From contig NW_025954996.1 in the NCBI RefSeq assembly GCF_022376445.1, positions 186,001 through 250,000 on the forward strand: a stretch of 64,000 nt of DNA. Direction: 5' to 3'. Positions 45,274-56,027 of this stretch are shown one piece after another. The DNA comes from Fomitopsis serialis (lineage: Eukaryota > Basidiomycota > Agaricomycetes > Polyporales > Fomitopsidaceae). Position 1 is the first letter of the stretch, and each line of letters begins with the position of its first letter. A program made the translations under genes and the position numbers. The notes beneath the pieces were generated by a model. It was not told where the DNA came from. It saw nothing but the letters and a program-made list of their open reading frames with translations, and did not search any database.

Positions 45274-46891
45274 CTACCGCCCTTTCTTCTTTTTACCCAT
45301 CTTCTCAGTACAATCTCGACAATACCACTTCGCTTTCGAGGAAGGTGGCTCTTGGAGACCGACGCAACCGAGGTGGAACTACAGTGCACAGTGAGAACAT
45401 AGAGCGCTTTCGCATTCTGAAGCAACTCACCCATTCCCGTTCACAATTGGCGTTGTCGCATGCAACCATCTATGCAAATCACGTTGGTGAAATCACACAG
45501 ACCCTGTACAAAGGTATACTCACAACTCCGAATGAGACTTGATTACAATAACAATAGCATGGTTCGTTGGGATCGATCGGCATGTCGCCCATTGCGCCCA
45601 ATTCAGACATGTCGCCTGGTGCCCGCGGAGTGTTACCCACATGCGCGGTGATGGACGCCAGGGGCGGCACCGTCAGCTTCAAGCTCGCGGCGCCTTCAGG
45701 CGTAGGCGTTTCACCCTTGTCTGTTCCATCAACCGGGGTCGCCGAAAGTTTCTTTTTTCGTGACCATTTCGCACTGCGCCGCCTACGCGGTCGTACAGGG
45801 GTCGAGCGTTGTTCACCATGCTCTGGCGACTCGGTAGACTCGATCCCGAGCATAGGCTCATCCTCATCGGCATCCTCTTCTTCGGCTTGAACGCTCACGG
45901 ATGTATGCTCCGGTCCTCCGAGTACCTGAACTTCGGCAATTGGGATCGGCTCTGACGGGGGCGGAGGTTGCTGTATTACGCGTGTGCGTGTAGGTGGGAC
46001 AATTTCGGGGAGGATAATGGAGGCAGGGTGTGTACCTGGTCTGAGACCAAGTGAAAGCGAGGTTTCTTGTTCCTTGATAGCACGGTCAAGGTCGCGAATG
46101 TACCTGTCTGCCTGAACGACGGTACGTCAGCCCTTCGGGCAAGACGGAGATAGAGCCACACACACCAGGTCGTATACGAACCGAGCAACATTGACCTTCT
46201 CATTGGAAGCACGGACCACTTCTTCGGATAGGTTGGCCAACTTCGTGAGGAGCTGTCTGGACGACGCTAACGGCTCGGGCGAGCTGTCTTGAGGTGGCGC
46301 TGTCGACGCCGCGTCCTGCTGTGGTGCATTCTGGACAGGTATGTCTCCCGCATTCGCTTGATCATCCGGCAGGGATGTTCGCTCGTCCCCTGTCTGAACC
46401 GCTGTGGCGTCGCTCGGGGAGTCCTTGGTTGTACTTTGACTAGCCAGTTTCTTCCTGACAGAGATGTATTCGCGAACTGTGGGTACAAGTGTCTTCTCAT
46501 CATCTACCAAGATCGGTCAGCCCGAGAGTATGGACTTTGAACGCATGCTCACACCTTGCGCCTGCTGGTCCAGTTCCAGCATCAACGCGAACGAGCGTTG
46601 CAATGAGAGCGGCAGCTGCTCGAGCACTGCAAACTGTTCAACTTCGTCGTAGATAGCGAACAACAGAGACTGCGCACCTTCATACTGCTCTTCCCTGAAC
46701 GCGTCCCATACCTCTCGCTCCTTCTTCGCCCTCTCATCCGGCGCGTCGTCTTTCTCCGCTACCGACTCTTCGACGCCGTCCTGTGCTTCCACTTCTGACT
46801 GTTCTCCGGCAACCGGCTGCTCGCTATGGTGTGATTCTTCGTCTTCTTGGAACGCCTCCGATCGTCGTCGCTTGCGAGTGAGAATAGACAT
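45274..46891 (-). CDS. ING-family PHD-finger chromatin protein
   Basis: Five exons (minus): 46891-46555, 46503-46166, 46111-45524, 45469-45431 and 45378-45274, 468 aa. The N-terminal ING domain is helical: LLFAIYDEVEQFAVLEQLPL, SFALMLELDQQAQ, REYISVRKKLA, LLTKLANLSEEVVRASNEKV and VYDLADRYIRDLDRAIKEQE. A long linker with acidic (EEEDADEDEPM) and basic (RPRRRRSAKWSRKKK) parts follows. The C-terminal PHD finger has all C4HC3 ligands: DPNEPCYCYC, ACDNANCEREWFHLGC and WYCRDC, ending in MGKKKKGR. ING proteins (Pho23, Yng1, Yng2) bring acetyltransferase or deacetylase complexes to H3K4me3 nucleosomes. The usual SYGEM cage segment is SFGVM here; the aromatic residue is kept but the glutamate is lost. 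The gene shares a 239-bp divergent promoter with MCMBP. Confidence 0.92.
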
Positions 46892-47039
46892 CCGTGGCTG
46901 AGAGCGAGTTGCAGCACAATGACTGCTTGCTAATAGACAGTACCCTATTGAAGATTTGAAGGTCCGAAAGACGAGTTGTTATCGACTCAGCTAGTGAGTA
47001 CTAGTGAGTATTGACTTTCCTACACATTAGTAAGCAGGA

Positions 47040-47073
47040 ACGCGTCGCGTCTGTGGCGCACAGATTAACGCGT
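47040..47073. promoter_or_regulatory. Two ACGCGT (MluI cell-cycle box) sites in the ING/MCMBP promoter
   Basis: Perfect ACGCGT at 47040-47045 and 47068-47073, a palindrome, 58 and 86 bp before the MCMBP start codon. In yeasts ACGCGT is bound by MBF (Swi6-Mbp1 type) and drives G1/S expression of replication genes. The family role fits the downstream gene; binding here is inference. Confidence 0.6.
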
Positions 47074-47130
47074 AAACTGTCTGCTCGCGTCTTGTTCTTC
47101 ACGCTCACTTCAGCTCAAATTTCAGCTGCG

Positions 47131-49335
47131 ATGGTCTCTGCCTACCGTGTGGACAGTCTCAAAAATCCTACTCTTGCTTTGCAAGACTTCCACAAGGAAT
47201 GCTCATCCGAACAAATCGACAGCTTCCCTCGCCTGGTCTCAGAACACTACTCACAAGTCTTTGGCGCGCCTGACGCCTTCAACGAAGTGCGTTCATTCTC
47301 CTTTAACTCTCTCGAATCACCAGTGCTGATGCACATTGTGCAGATACCTACTTTGGATATCCACAACCCACCCGACACGTTCCCGGATCGCGCGCTCGTC
47401 CGCTTCCGAGCGATGGTCCAGGACACGTCTACCTCTTCAGAGATGTATCTATCAAAGTCTAGAAGCGGTGCATGCGGAGGGTGGGCGATTGAGTTTACAG
47501 ACGAGGAGGACGGTCATGTCGACTTCGCTGATCTGCGTGAGTGCACTGTCCTATGGGCTGTCAGTATTCCAGCGGAGTCGGCGTGGTGCGCAAAGGAACT
47601 AGATGGTCCAGTTGACCGTACGTGTTCCGTTGATGCACAGTCTCACTTCCGCGTCTTAGCTCGTATGTTCTAGATCAAGAAAGAGTGATTCCATCTAGCT
47701 CGCGGATACCCTATAAGCCACAGCACTCGCACAAGTATCCGCATCCTTCTGTCTCCCATCTCGGAGTGCAAGTAAAGGTCTGAGAGCCTGCCTGTGGTAT
47801 ACCTAGTCTCTCGTCTCATTGTCGCTACAGATATATGATGCGGAAAGCTTCGAGAAACTGAAAACAACTGACTTAGTTACATTTGTTGGAATCTTGACTA
47901 ATGATCTGTCAGTGTCCGAGTTTTGTCTCCGTCGTCAACTACTAACACCGGATTCATGACATACAGGCTCAGTTCTGGTCTTGACGCGGCAGTGGATGTT
48001 CCAACTCTTCATGTGCTCTTTGTCCAGCAACACCCGCACAATCTGCTATCTCGTCCTTACCCGTCGTTCGAAAAAGCAGAATCCTCCCACCCCGACGTAT
48101 CTGTTGACAGAAGAATTGAACGCGCGACCGCAGGTCCCAACCTCTCTGAGGTCAGGTCGCAACTGATCGACTGGATAGCGGAGGAAGCACTAGACGGAGA
48201 CCGTGACGCAGCCGAATGGGTGTTGCTAGCATGTATAGCTCGTGTGTGAGTATCATTCCGGTGCCCAGCCATGACAATCGATGCTCACACCATGGTCAGG
48301 CAATCTCGCAATCCGCCGCTTCTTCCTCCATCACTGAATCTCGCGCATTTCCCTTCATCTCCGCCTGTTCCGTCAACGAACGCGGGGCCTGTCGTGCCCA
48401 TTCCAACACTTTCTGTGGTTCTCGCGGAGCTTCTTACGCTCACACATACGTTGCCACTTTCACTGCCGCTACTCAACAAAGACCCCTTTGCGCCTGAGAG
48501 CAAAGATGAGGATCTGCATTCGGGCGCATTGCAGTTGCCGCAGGGTACGGTTCTTCTCGTTACGGAGGACGGTATACAAGAGGGAAGGCTTGTCGACCGA
48601 GGTCTGTGATGGTGAAATCTTACTCGGTCAATACTGATGATCGTGTTAGGTGTCTTGAACGTACGGGCGCTGCAAGAAGTGATGACTACGCAAACATTGT
48701 CATACGCATTCCCGTTTTCAGCATTCTCCTTTCCGACCGACATCGCTTGTATCATTCTGAGTGAGGGAAGCAAAAGCGCATTCTTCAAGGCAAGTTTCCA
48801 TTCATGTGTCTGTAATCCATACGTGCTTACCGGCCCATCAACAGACCGACATTAACATCCCATTGCGGGCAGCGAAGTCCCCTCAAGCAGTGGCCAAGCT
48901 GTATAAGCCCGCAGAGAGTATCACGATGCCAGATCCCGAGCGGCTCGCAGCGTTCCGCGACCTTATTGCCGGCGCCCGCTCAGGGAGGGTGCAAGTTAAC
49001 GAAGAAACGTCGGAGGTGAGTGCATGTAAGGCTCTAGAAGGGACTTGTACTCAGTCTCTCGTGGTCATAGCACATCCAACAAGACTTCGTACGAGAACGG
49101 CAGCAGAATCAGTCCGTCACGTCCGACGACCTCATTCGCCGCATGACAGTCGCCAAGTAAGTCGCCGATGTAGGGGCTGAGGAGGGTCTATCTCATATTG
49201 ACGGTGCTTCATAGACTGTATGCACTGTCGATGCATGAGACAACATTGTCTATCGATGTCTGGGAGCTCACGAAGGCGTTCGACGAACGCCGGCGAGGGG
49301 CGTGTGCCTCAAACACCGCGGAGGCAAAGTCGTAG
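47131..49335 (+). CDS. MCMBP: Mini-chromosome maintenance complex-binding protein
   Basis: Nine exons: 47131-47617, 47674-47777, 47831-47907, 47967-48245, 48300-48601, 48650-48789, 48845-49015, 49071-49156 and 49215-49335, 588 aa (human about 640). Family marks: LVRFRAMVQDTSTSSEMYLS, ECTVLWAVSIPAESAWCAKE, KYPHPSVSHLGVQVKIYDAE, LVTFVGILT, FALSM-like YALSMHETTLSIDVWELTKAF at the C-terminus, and PLRAAKSPQAVAKLYKP. MCMBP binds MCM3-7 and helps assemble, protect or unload MCM complexes around S phase. Exon 6 ends in a GC donor (AAG then GCAAGT), a rare but legitimate GC-AG intron that keeps the frame. The start is the first ATG in the conserved frame. Confidence 0.92.
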
Positions 49336-49475
49336 GACTCTGACGCTCAGCATTCGAGAGAAGGCTTGCATCCTTCGTAACATGGGACACATTGTGTACA
49401 TCCCAACGGACGCATAAGATTATCGATGCGCGTAATACACTCGCATGGTCTGCCTTTAATCTCGTATACCGACGT

Positions 49476-51162
49476 TCAAGCAGAAGTCGAAGATTCGATT
49501 TGGTCGCTATTGACAGCAGCAGACTCGAGTTCGACTTCACAGGAATCGTCATACTCTGTCGTAGTGACCATGTGGGTTCCGGCGTCCTCCATAGGTTTCA
49601 GTGAAAAGGCGACCGTAGACAGGACAAACGTGTCCATGGAGGTGTCAGTGCCGTCTTCGCCCGACTTGTGCAGGTCCAAAAGTAGACGAGAAAGCAGTGC
49701 TGATGTCAATCTATGATGCAGCGAAGGGTTGTCAGAGAGCATTCAAGAGCACAGGCGTAGAAGGGCTTCACATTTCCACGAATGTCGACAGGCAAATTAT
49801 GAGCTAGAGCGAGCGTAAGACGTTCAATATGTGTCTTTCCTTCCTCTCACAGAAACTCAGTGACTCACGTCAAAATAATGGCCCGTGCCTATACCGATAA
49901 TGTTGATAATGCAGAGGAGCCTGTGCCAACAAGTTCGAGAGACAACTGAGTACTTGACTGGCATACCGACTCACAGAAAATACACGCCAGCTATGGCAAA
50001 CCAAGGTCAATATGATGGTTCCGGCTTTGAGTATCTAAGGAATGACATACTGTCTGTAATGAGAACAGAGACGAGGGACGTTGAGCAGGCATTGGCCGCC
50101 TCCGATCGTACTCGGAAAAGCTTATACCAAGTTAGCACGAGGACAAGTCCATCGGCAAGCAATGACGACACTCGGGCTCCGATGATCCCTGAGAACAGCA
50201 ATATGAGCAGATGCATGAGATGCACCATTGTAGACGTACAGCTGAAAACAATAGTGTCAGTGTTCACCCTCAAGAACATCATGGAACTCTGCTCACTTCA
50301 TGTAGCTAAGTCTGTCGGCGGAATTACTGAAGCTTGCGCAAAACACTATGTGTCCGTCGGTAAAGAGGCCTGGCCTCAATGCGACTAAAGAATACTGCAA
50401 AAAGTAATGTTACGCTTTAGTGAAGGTTCCGTGTACATTACTGTCTGGGATACGCACAATCATGTAGATGGCTGGATTGATTATCCCCAATAGGAAGACT
50501 ATCAAGAAGATCGAAAGTTTTAAACCATATATGGCGTAAATTCGCAACGCCGTGAATACTGCGCGACAGTCCGAATCAGTGCGCTGCGCGGTGTTCATGA
50601 GGGTCTTAGGCACCTGCCGCGCTTATCAACAACACAATATTGAGTACCATTTCTGTTCGGATGAGAACCAGGCAGCTGATTCATTTCCTACATATGAGTC
50701 CGGGGCACTCGGTTCATGACAGTTTTTTGATCTGACCTCTGACATGGGCCAAACGAAGGTTGAGACTCTGCCGAGGCCAGGAGCACATATGCGCACTCAC
50801 ATAGTTAGATTGCCAACCGGGCCAGGCACGTGAGCCAAGGATCACAAAGATGGTGTTCAGGACCGCCGGATATCTGAAGCCGCAGAACAAGAGTAGAGAT
50901 AGGGGGCGTTTTCTTGTCCACACGTATTGTATTTCATCGCCGAGCGTTAGGCAATAGTCATAGCAGCATAGAGCTCGAAGGAAATGAGCTATCACCGGAC
51001 ACAAGAGTTATTGCACAAGGAATCACCTGTAGCGGAGAAGTAGATCGCGGATTCCAGGTATCTGTGTACGCAACAACCAGCGATCGTTGAGTTCAGGCTG
51101 AGCATAGTCAACGCATAAGTGACTTACGCGCTCGCAAGAACAGAACTGTCTGATACTGTCAT
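49476..51162 (-). CDS. DUF6533-type multi-pass membrane protein
   Basis: Probable start MTVSDSSVLAS at 51162, split by short introns from SAIYFSATAHFLRALCCYDYCLTLGDEIQYVW, the DUF6533 core. Membrane segments follow: RYPAVLNTIFVILGS, ALRIYAIYGLKLSIFLIVF, SSLLADGLVLVLTWYKLF, and INIIGIGTGHYFD joined to LTSALLSRLLLDLHKS. A hydrophilic, acidic cytosolic tail ends at 49476. The family is large and basidiomycete-specific, with seven-helix-like topology and unknown function. I assembled the order from conserved blocks, but several exon borders, including a 38-bp first intron and the region 50300-50450, are uncertain, so partial decay is possible. It converges on MCMBP with a 140-bp gap. Confidence 0.65.
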
Positions 51163-52199
51163 AATGGTGGTGGTGTAAGGCGGGATCTAGTAGTACGGCG
51201 AGGGTGTAAAGCAAGACGTACATCATAAATGCATTGGCCTGGAGGCTGTACCTTGTATCGCGATTTTCACACGTCGACTGGCCTGCAAATCGTTGGAAGA
51301 TTAATCAGAATTTAGAAGCTCTTTCGCCTGTTACGACCATCTGTCACTGTCACTGTCAGAACTGCCTATTCAACGGGGATCGCCGAGAACAGCAAGCCAC
51401 GCGTCTCCTATGAGAATACCGCAATCAATATACAGCCAGCTACAATAGAAAGTTGGACCCACTAAATGGGTCACATTCTCGATCCGGAGGAGTTATCCCT
51501 CCACCAACATGGGAGGTTTGCGTAAATCTCGTCCCGACGCTCGGTGGTGTTCGCCCCACAAATCTGTGTTCTCAGGCAAGTGACCCGTTGCCATTATAAT
51601 GTTTCCGTGTATGACTGTATACACCTGAGCGCGAGGAGGAACGGGGGATAAGACGCTTGACTAGGCGGCGCACGCGTCGTGAAGTAGAGGAGACACCCAA
51701 GCACTCACACATGGAGCAGAATGTGTTCGACTTACCAAGAATCTGCCAGCCGTAGTCCGCTCAGGACAAGCATAGATCTTGATGCATTGTTCGCTCATAA
51801 TACATATGAGCACCTACTTCTGAGGAATACGTTCAGCGAGTTCTGATTGCTGTCGATTAACTGACCTAACTTACTTCAGACAGGGAGTGTGGGCACATTT
51901 TGAGTGTCTTGAATCGTAACGACTTCCGTCTCGACATCACCAACGCAAAAGCGGGTGACCTCCACAACGGTATGGAGGCCCATGCCGACTTCTTCTACAG
52001 GGTAAAAGGCGACAATAGACACATCCATCATCGATCACGCGTTCATGTTGATGGTGCTGTGGTTTCCATTCGCATTATGCAGCTCGAGGAGATGGGAGAG
52101 GAACATCATGATCGGCTCCAGTCTGTACGGGTAATCAGTGAGTTTCGGCGGCCGCAAAACAGGGGCTTCATACTGATGCAACTCACTTCGACTATAGTA
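51163..52199. other. Intergenic, partly tail of a decayed DUF6533 gene
   Basis: No intact gene. The stretch from about 51900 onward may be the C-terminal tail of the relic at 52200-52620. A GACCCActaaaTGGGTC hairpin lies near 51458. Confidence 0.4.
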
Positions 52200-52620
52200 C
52201 ACGGCCGCTGCCGATCCCAATCACATTGATGATACAGAGGAAGCTGTACGAAGCGAACGACAAGACCGTGCTCCTGACTAACACGACGTAGTACTCACAG
52301 GAAGTATATGCCTGCTGTTGCAAACTTGACGGTTTGCCTGTTAAAACCAACTACCAGGAGAGGCTCGTCTGCTGTCTGTGATTAGAACGGAGGCAAGAGA
52401 CGTCAAGGCAGTCACTACCTTCGATATTGCATCGAAGAGCTTGCACTAAGTCAGCATGAGAACGAGGCCATTAGCGAACAGTGACGACGCCCGTGCGCTA
52501 AATGATCCCTGTGAGCGACGCAATCAGCTGGAGAGAATGAGTTGAGTTCTAAAGTACCTATACAACTCCGAAAATGGCGTCAATACGGGCGTTGGCAGGG
52601 GACTCGAATCGCACGAACTT
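52200..52620 (-). pseudogene. Decayed DUF6533 membrane protein
   Basis: Minus-strand blocks parallel the gene at 49476-51162: ARIDAIFGVV against ALRIYAIYGLK, then NGLVLMLT-stop-CKLF against DGLVLVLTWYKLF (TGG changed to TAG), VLITDS, and FLCIINVIGIGSG against INIIGIGTG. The in-frame stop and missing segments mark it as a pseudogene from a tandem duplication. Confidence 0.7.
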
Positions 52621-52959
52621 TATGTAGCTGAGCGTCGCATTGTCGTTTATGAAGTCAGCACAAGGGTTGAAGCTGAAGTTTGAAGGGTACAGAGTCAGAC
52701 AGAACAAGTTACACAAGGACAAAAGAGCACTGCGGAGAAACATAGCATACTCAGTAGAGGATTCAACCTTCATTCGACTCTGGAAGACGCACGACGGAGA
52801 CGACGGGATGGATCATTCCTAGTAACTTAGGAGCACGACCAACGAAAGGCAGACTTCCGCTTGCACGTGGTCTCGATCCGCGAGTGAATCCCCGCTCCCG
52901 ACAAGTATTCGATAAATAGTGATGATGACGCACTGACTACAACAAATGATGAGTATAAG

Positions 52960-55248
52960 TTACGACTCGATCCATACCTCCCCGAGCACGTCCCACTCCT
53001 TCAACACTCTAAGCTGCGGATGATCCTGCACACCGCCCCAAACAGCCTCCCCCTCATCCACAATCCTATCCTCAATCAGCAACACGCGCAGGCCGCCGAA
53101 CGCAGCAAACCCTCCCCGCAAGGGCAGATACGAGAGCTCAAAGTCCTCCGAGCCCACCACCCGCACCGACGTACTCCTCGCCATGTCTTGCAGCTCGCTG
53201 TCCGCGCTGTCCACCGTGCTCGTGCTGACGTTCCGTTCATGTGACGGGGCAGACTCGCCGCTGTCGCTTATAACCGACGCACTCGCAGGCGCCGCAAGTC
53301 TGAGCTGCGGCAGGAAAAGCGCGGACGAGCCTTGGTAAACGATATGCGAGGTGCGAGACGATCGCTTGCCGTCCGCAGGGCCCTCCGTGAACGGTGGGGG
53401 TAAAATGACCTTCGTGATATGTGACGGCGCGCCGGGAGGTGCAGGCGTCCCGGCCATACCAGTCTCGGTCTGCGTATCATCGTCGTCGGTGTTGGTCCCG
53501 CGCGGGGACGCAACCAGGAGTTTCTGCGCTAAGAAGTCCTGGAAATCCGCTCTCTGCGGTGTTCCAAATGGCGACGGCGTCGACATGCCGGATGCTAAAC
53601 GTGGACTTTGGGGCTCCGTCCTGTTCTGTAGTGCAGGGGCCGCAGCGATAAGTGGGACGGGCACGGAGCGCAAAGGCTGCGTGTGCTGCACAGCAAGGGA
53701 CAAGAACCGTGACTGTCGAGGTTCCCCTGGACGAGCGACGGGTACGGGGCTCGCGACGTTCACAGTGAGACTGACCGTGAACGGCTTGTCCACTCTGATA
53801 GAGCTGCGCGGAATATTGCGGACGACAAGATCTACTTCGACGTCCTCTGGACGACGCGCTGGAGCAGAGACTGACGTACTCGGTGGTGCGGACGCCGGTA
53901 GAGCTGGCGAAGGCACCGTGCGGCTGCGAAACGGAGAGTTCGACCGATACGGCACGTTGGCAGGAGGACTGGTGGGCCGTTGATTGAGTTGGGGTGAGCG
54001 AGGGCGTGACGGGACAGGCTGGGCGACGGATGTAGAGCGCTGGAGGTGGAGAGGGATCGCTGATACGGGCTGCTTGGGTGGTGGTGGCGGGGCCGGTTGT
54101 ACTGGGGCTTGTATGAGGGGTATTCGGCGAGACAGCATCTATTCGAGTCGAATCAATATACCGATGCCGAGACCTTGTTGCAAGCACGTACCGACGTCAG
54201 GAGGCGCCCAGGCTCCCCGAATGATGACCTCCAGGATATGTCCAGTCGCCCAAGAGGTAGAATACTTCCTGGCTGATGCGACACAGGAAATATGGCAAGT
54301 TGCGCTGGCGACAGAATGTATATGTACTGCCGCATGTCCTGCGGCTGCATCAGCGCCATCGAGCCGGAGAATATGCTCTCGCTGCCTAAATCATCTTCAC
54401 CGTCCACCATGTTTGCATCTTGGACCTGCCAGCCCTCGGCGCACTCTAGATGCATACGTTCTAGCCACATCGCGTCTTGTGTGAGATTTTGAATATGGAT
54501 CTCAAGGAAGACCTTCTCTCGTTCCGTTCGGGAGAGCATGGCAGACGGTCCCCGCGGTACGTGCACCTTCGTCTTGACAGACAAGGGATTTGTTACCTAC
54601 TCCGCGTACACCGTATCAGTAACGGCATGAACTTGATGATGATACACGCACAGCGAATTTGTAGAACTTCCGGAAGACGAGCGCGTCCGAGTCGCTACCA
54701 TCCGCACTCGTGGAGGCGCGTGCGCTTGGAGGTAGACGGTACGAGACCGTGCATGCCAACGCGTGCTGACCCAGTTCCTTGATCTCATGGCTCACCACTT
54801 TCTCTAGTGACTCTCCCGGCCCCATCTGTTGCCCCTCGCCACCGAACTCAGCCAATACAGTCTTTGTCGACGTCGTCTGCACCTCCACAGTGAGAGTAAC
54901 GGCATCCACCGGTATGTTCGCTTCGTTGTTGACCGAGATGCAACTGGTGAAAGTTTCTCCGAGCTGGATAGCCCCAAACGAGGAAGGAAGCATGAGCATC
55001 TCAGTGACATGGCTGAGGTCGCGGAGCGTCTTCGGATGACCTGGAAGAGCTGTCTTCCCCTGCAGCGAAACGATTGATGTCGTTGAGTGTGCGGAGAATG
55101 AGGGAGAACTGGAGTAGAAGGGTTCCCATGCACTGGATACTGAGGGCCGCTGCAGACATGAGCAACGCCCTAAACGACTCATCCAGGATTGACATACCGA
55201 GACCCGCATCACCTTTAGGGACAACAGATGTGCTCCTGTGCTAGACAT
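52960..55248 (-). CDS. TRAPP complex subunit TRAPPC13 homologue
   Basis: Four exons (minus): 55248-55213, 55149-54652, 54596-54192 and 54138-52960, 705 aa. Conserved blocks: SHVTEMLMLPSSFGAIQLGE, FTSCISVNNEANIPVDAVTL, SHEIKELGQHALACTVSY, FRKFYKFA, FLEIHIQNLTQDAMWLERM, PLGRLDISWRSSFGEPGRL and, near the end, FELSYLPLRGGFAAFGGLRV. These match TRAPPC13 (DUF974). TRAPPC13 belongs to the metazoan-type TRAPPIII complex, a Rab1/Ypt1 exchange factor in ER-Golgi and autophagy traffic. The fungal protein is longer than the human one (about 417 aa) because of proline/serine-rich inserts in the last exon (QPAPPPPPKQP, SPPANVPYRS). All joins keep frame. Confidence 0.85.
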
Positions 55249-56027
55249 GGCTGGCGACGCCCGGACTTCAAGACAGTCTGAACAGCACAGGGGAGTGTCC
55301 GTCGGTCCTTGATGTTAAGATGTTCTAGCCAAGTTCTAGCACGCGGAAGTAGAGGCGTACGGAGGATGAGGCCTGAGGTCGGAGAACGGCGGCGCGACCG
55401 CCACACTGGCAGCTACTGAGCGCTGAGCACGTGATTCAATGGTCTAATATGCCGTATTTGACTCTGTTTGAGGATGTGGGTCCATGGTCTCCTCCACTTC
55501 CTCCTCCAGGTCAAATCATAGTAAGAAGATTTGGTGTACATTCTCCCGGGAGAGAAATGTTCGGCGATGGGCAGTAATCGTGAATAAGTATAGTAGCGCA
55601 GTATGTACCATCACGATACTACCTATGTGTTATAGTGTATCGGTGTACAGCCTCGAATGGTGATTGCTTTCAATCGGGAACGCGTTCACCCCTTGCCCCG
55701 CTAGGGATGCCGTCGCGCCGCTCAGGGGAAACCGCTGATCTCGAAAATCCGTCTGCTTGACAACGAAACGATGTACCGTGGCACCCAGGCAGGCCTTGAC
55801 CCGCTTGAAATGCTCATACATTCTCCTCGTTTATTCGCCCGTTCGCAAATGATCGGTTCATTGTGTGTGCATAAGGCATCCAGTGGGAATGTTGACGTCG
55901 ACATGGATGCACGCGACGCTACTGGTGCGCGCGGTCGGTGCGGTGTCGAGGGCAGCGCGGTATGAGTCCGAGCAAGTGAAGACCGAATGTCTAGAAGGAG
56001 TGTCTGACAAAGTATATGTACAGCGAA
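55249..56027. other. Intergenic region, no gene seen
   Basis: Contains the TRAPPC13 promoter and the P450 3' side. Open frames here are short and without domains. Confidence 0.45.
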
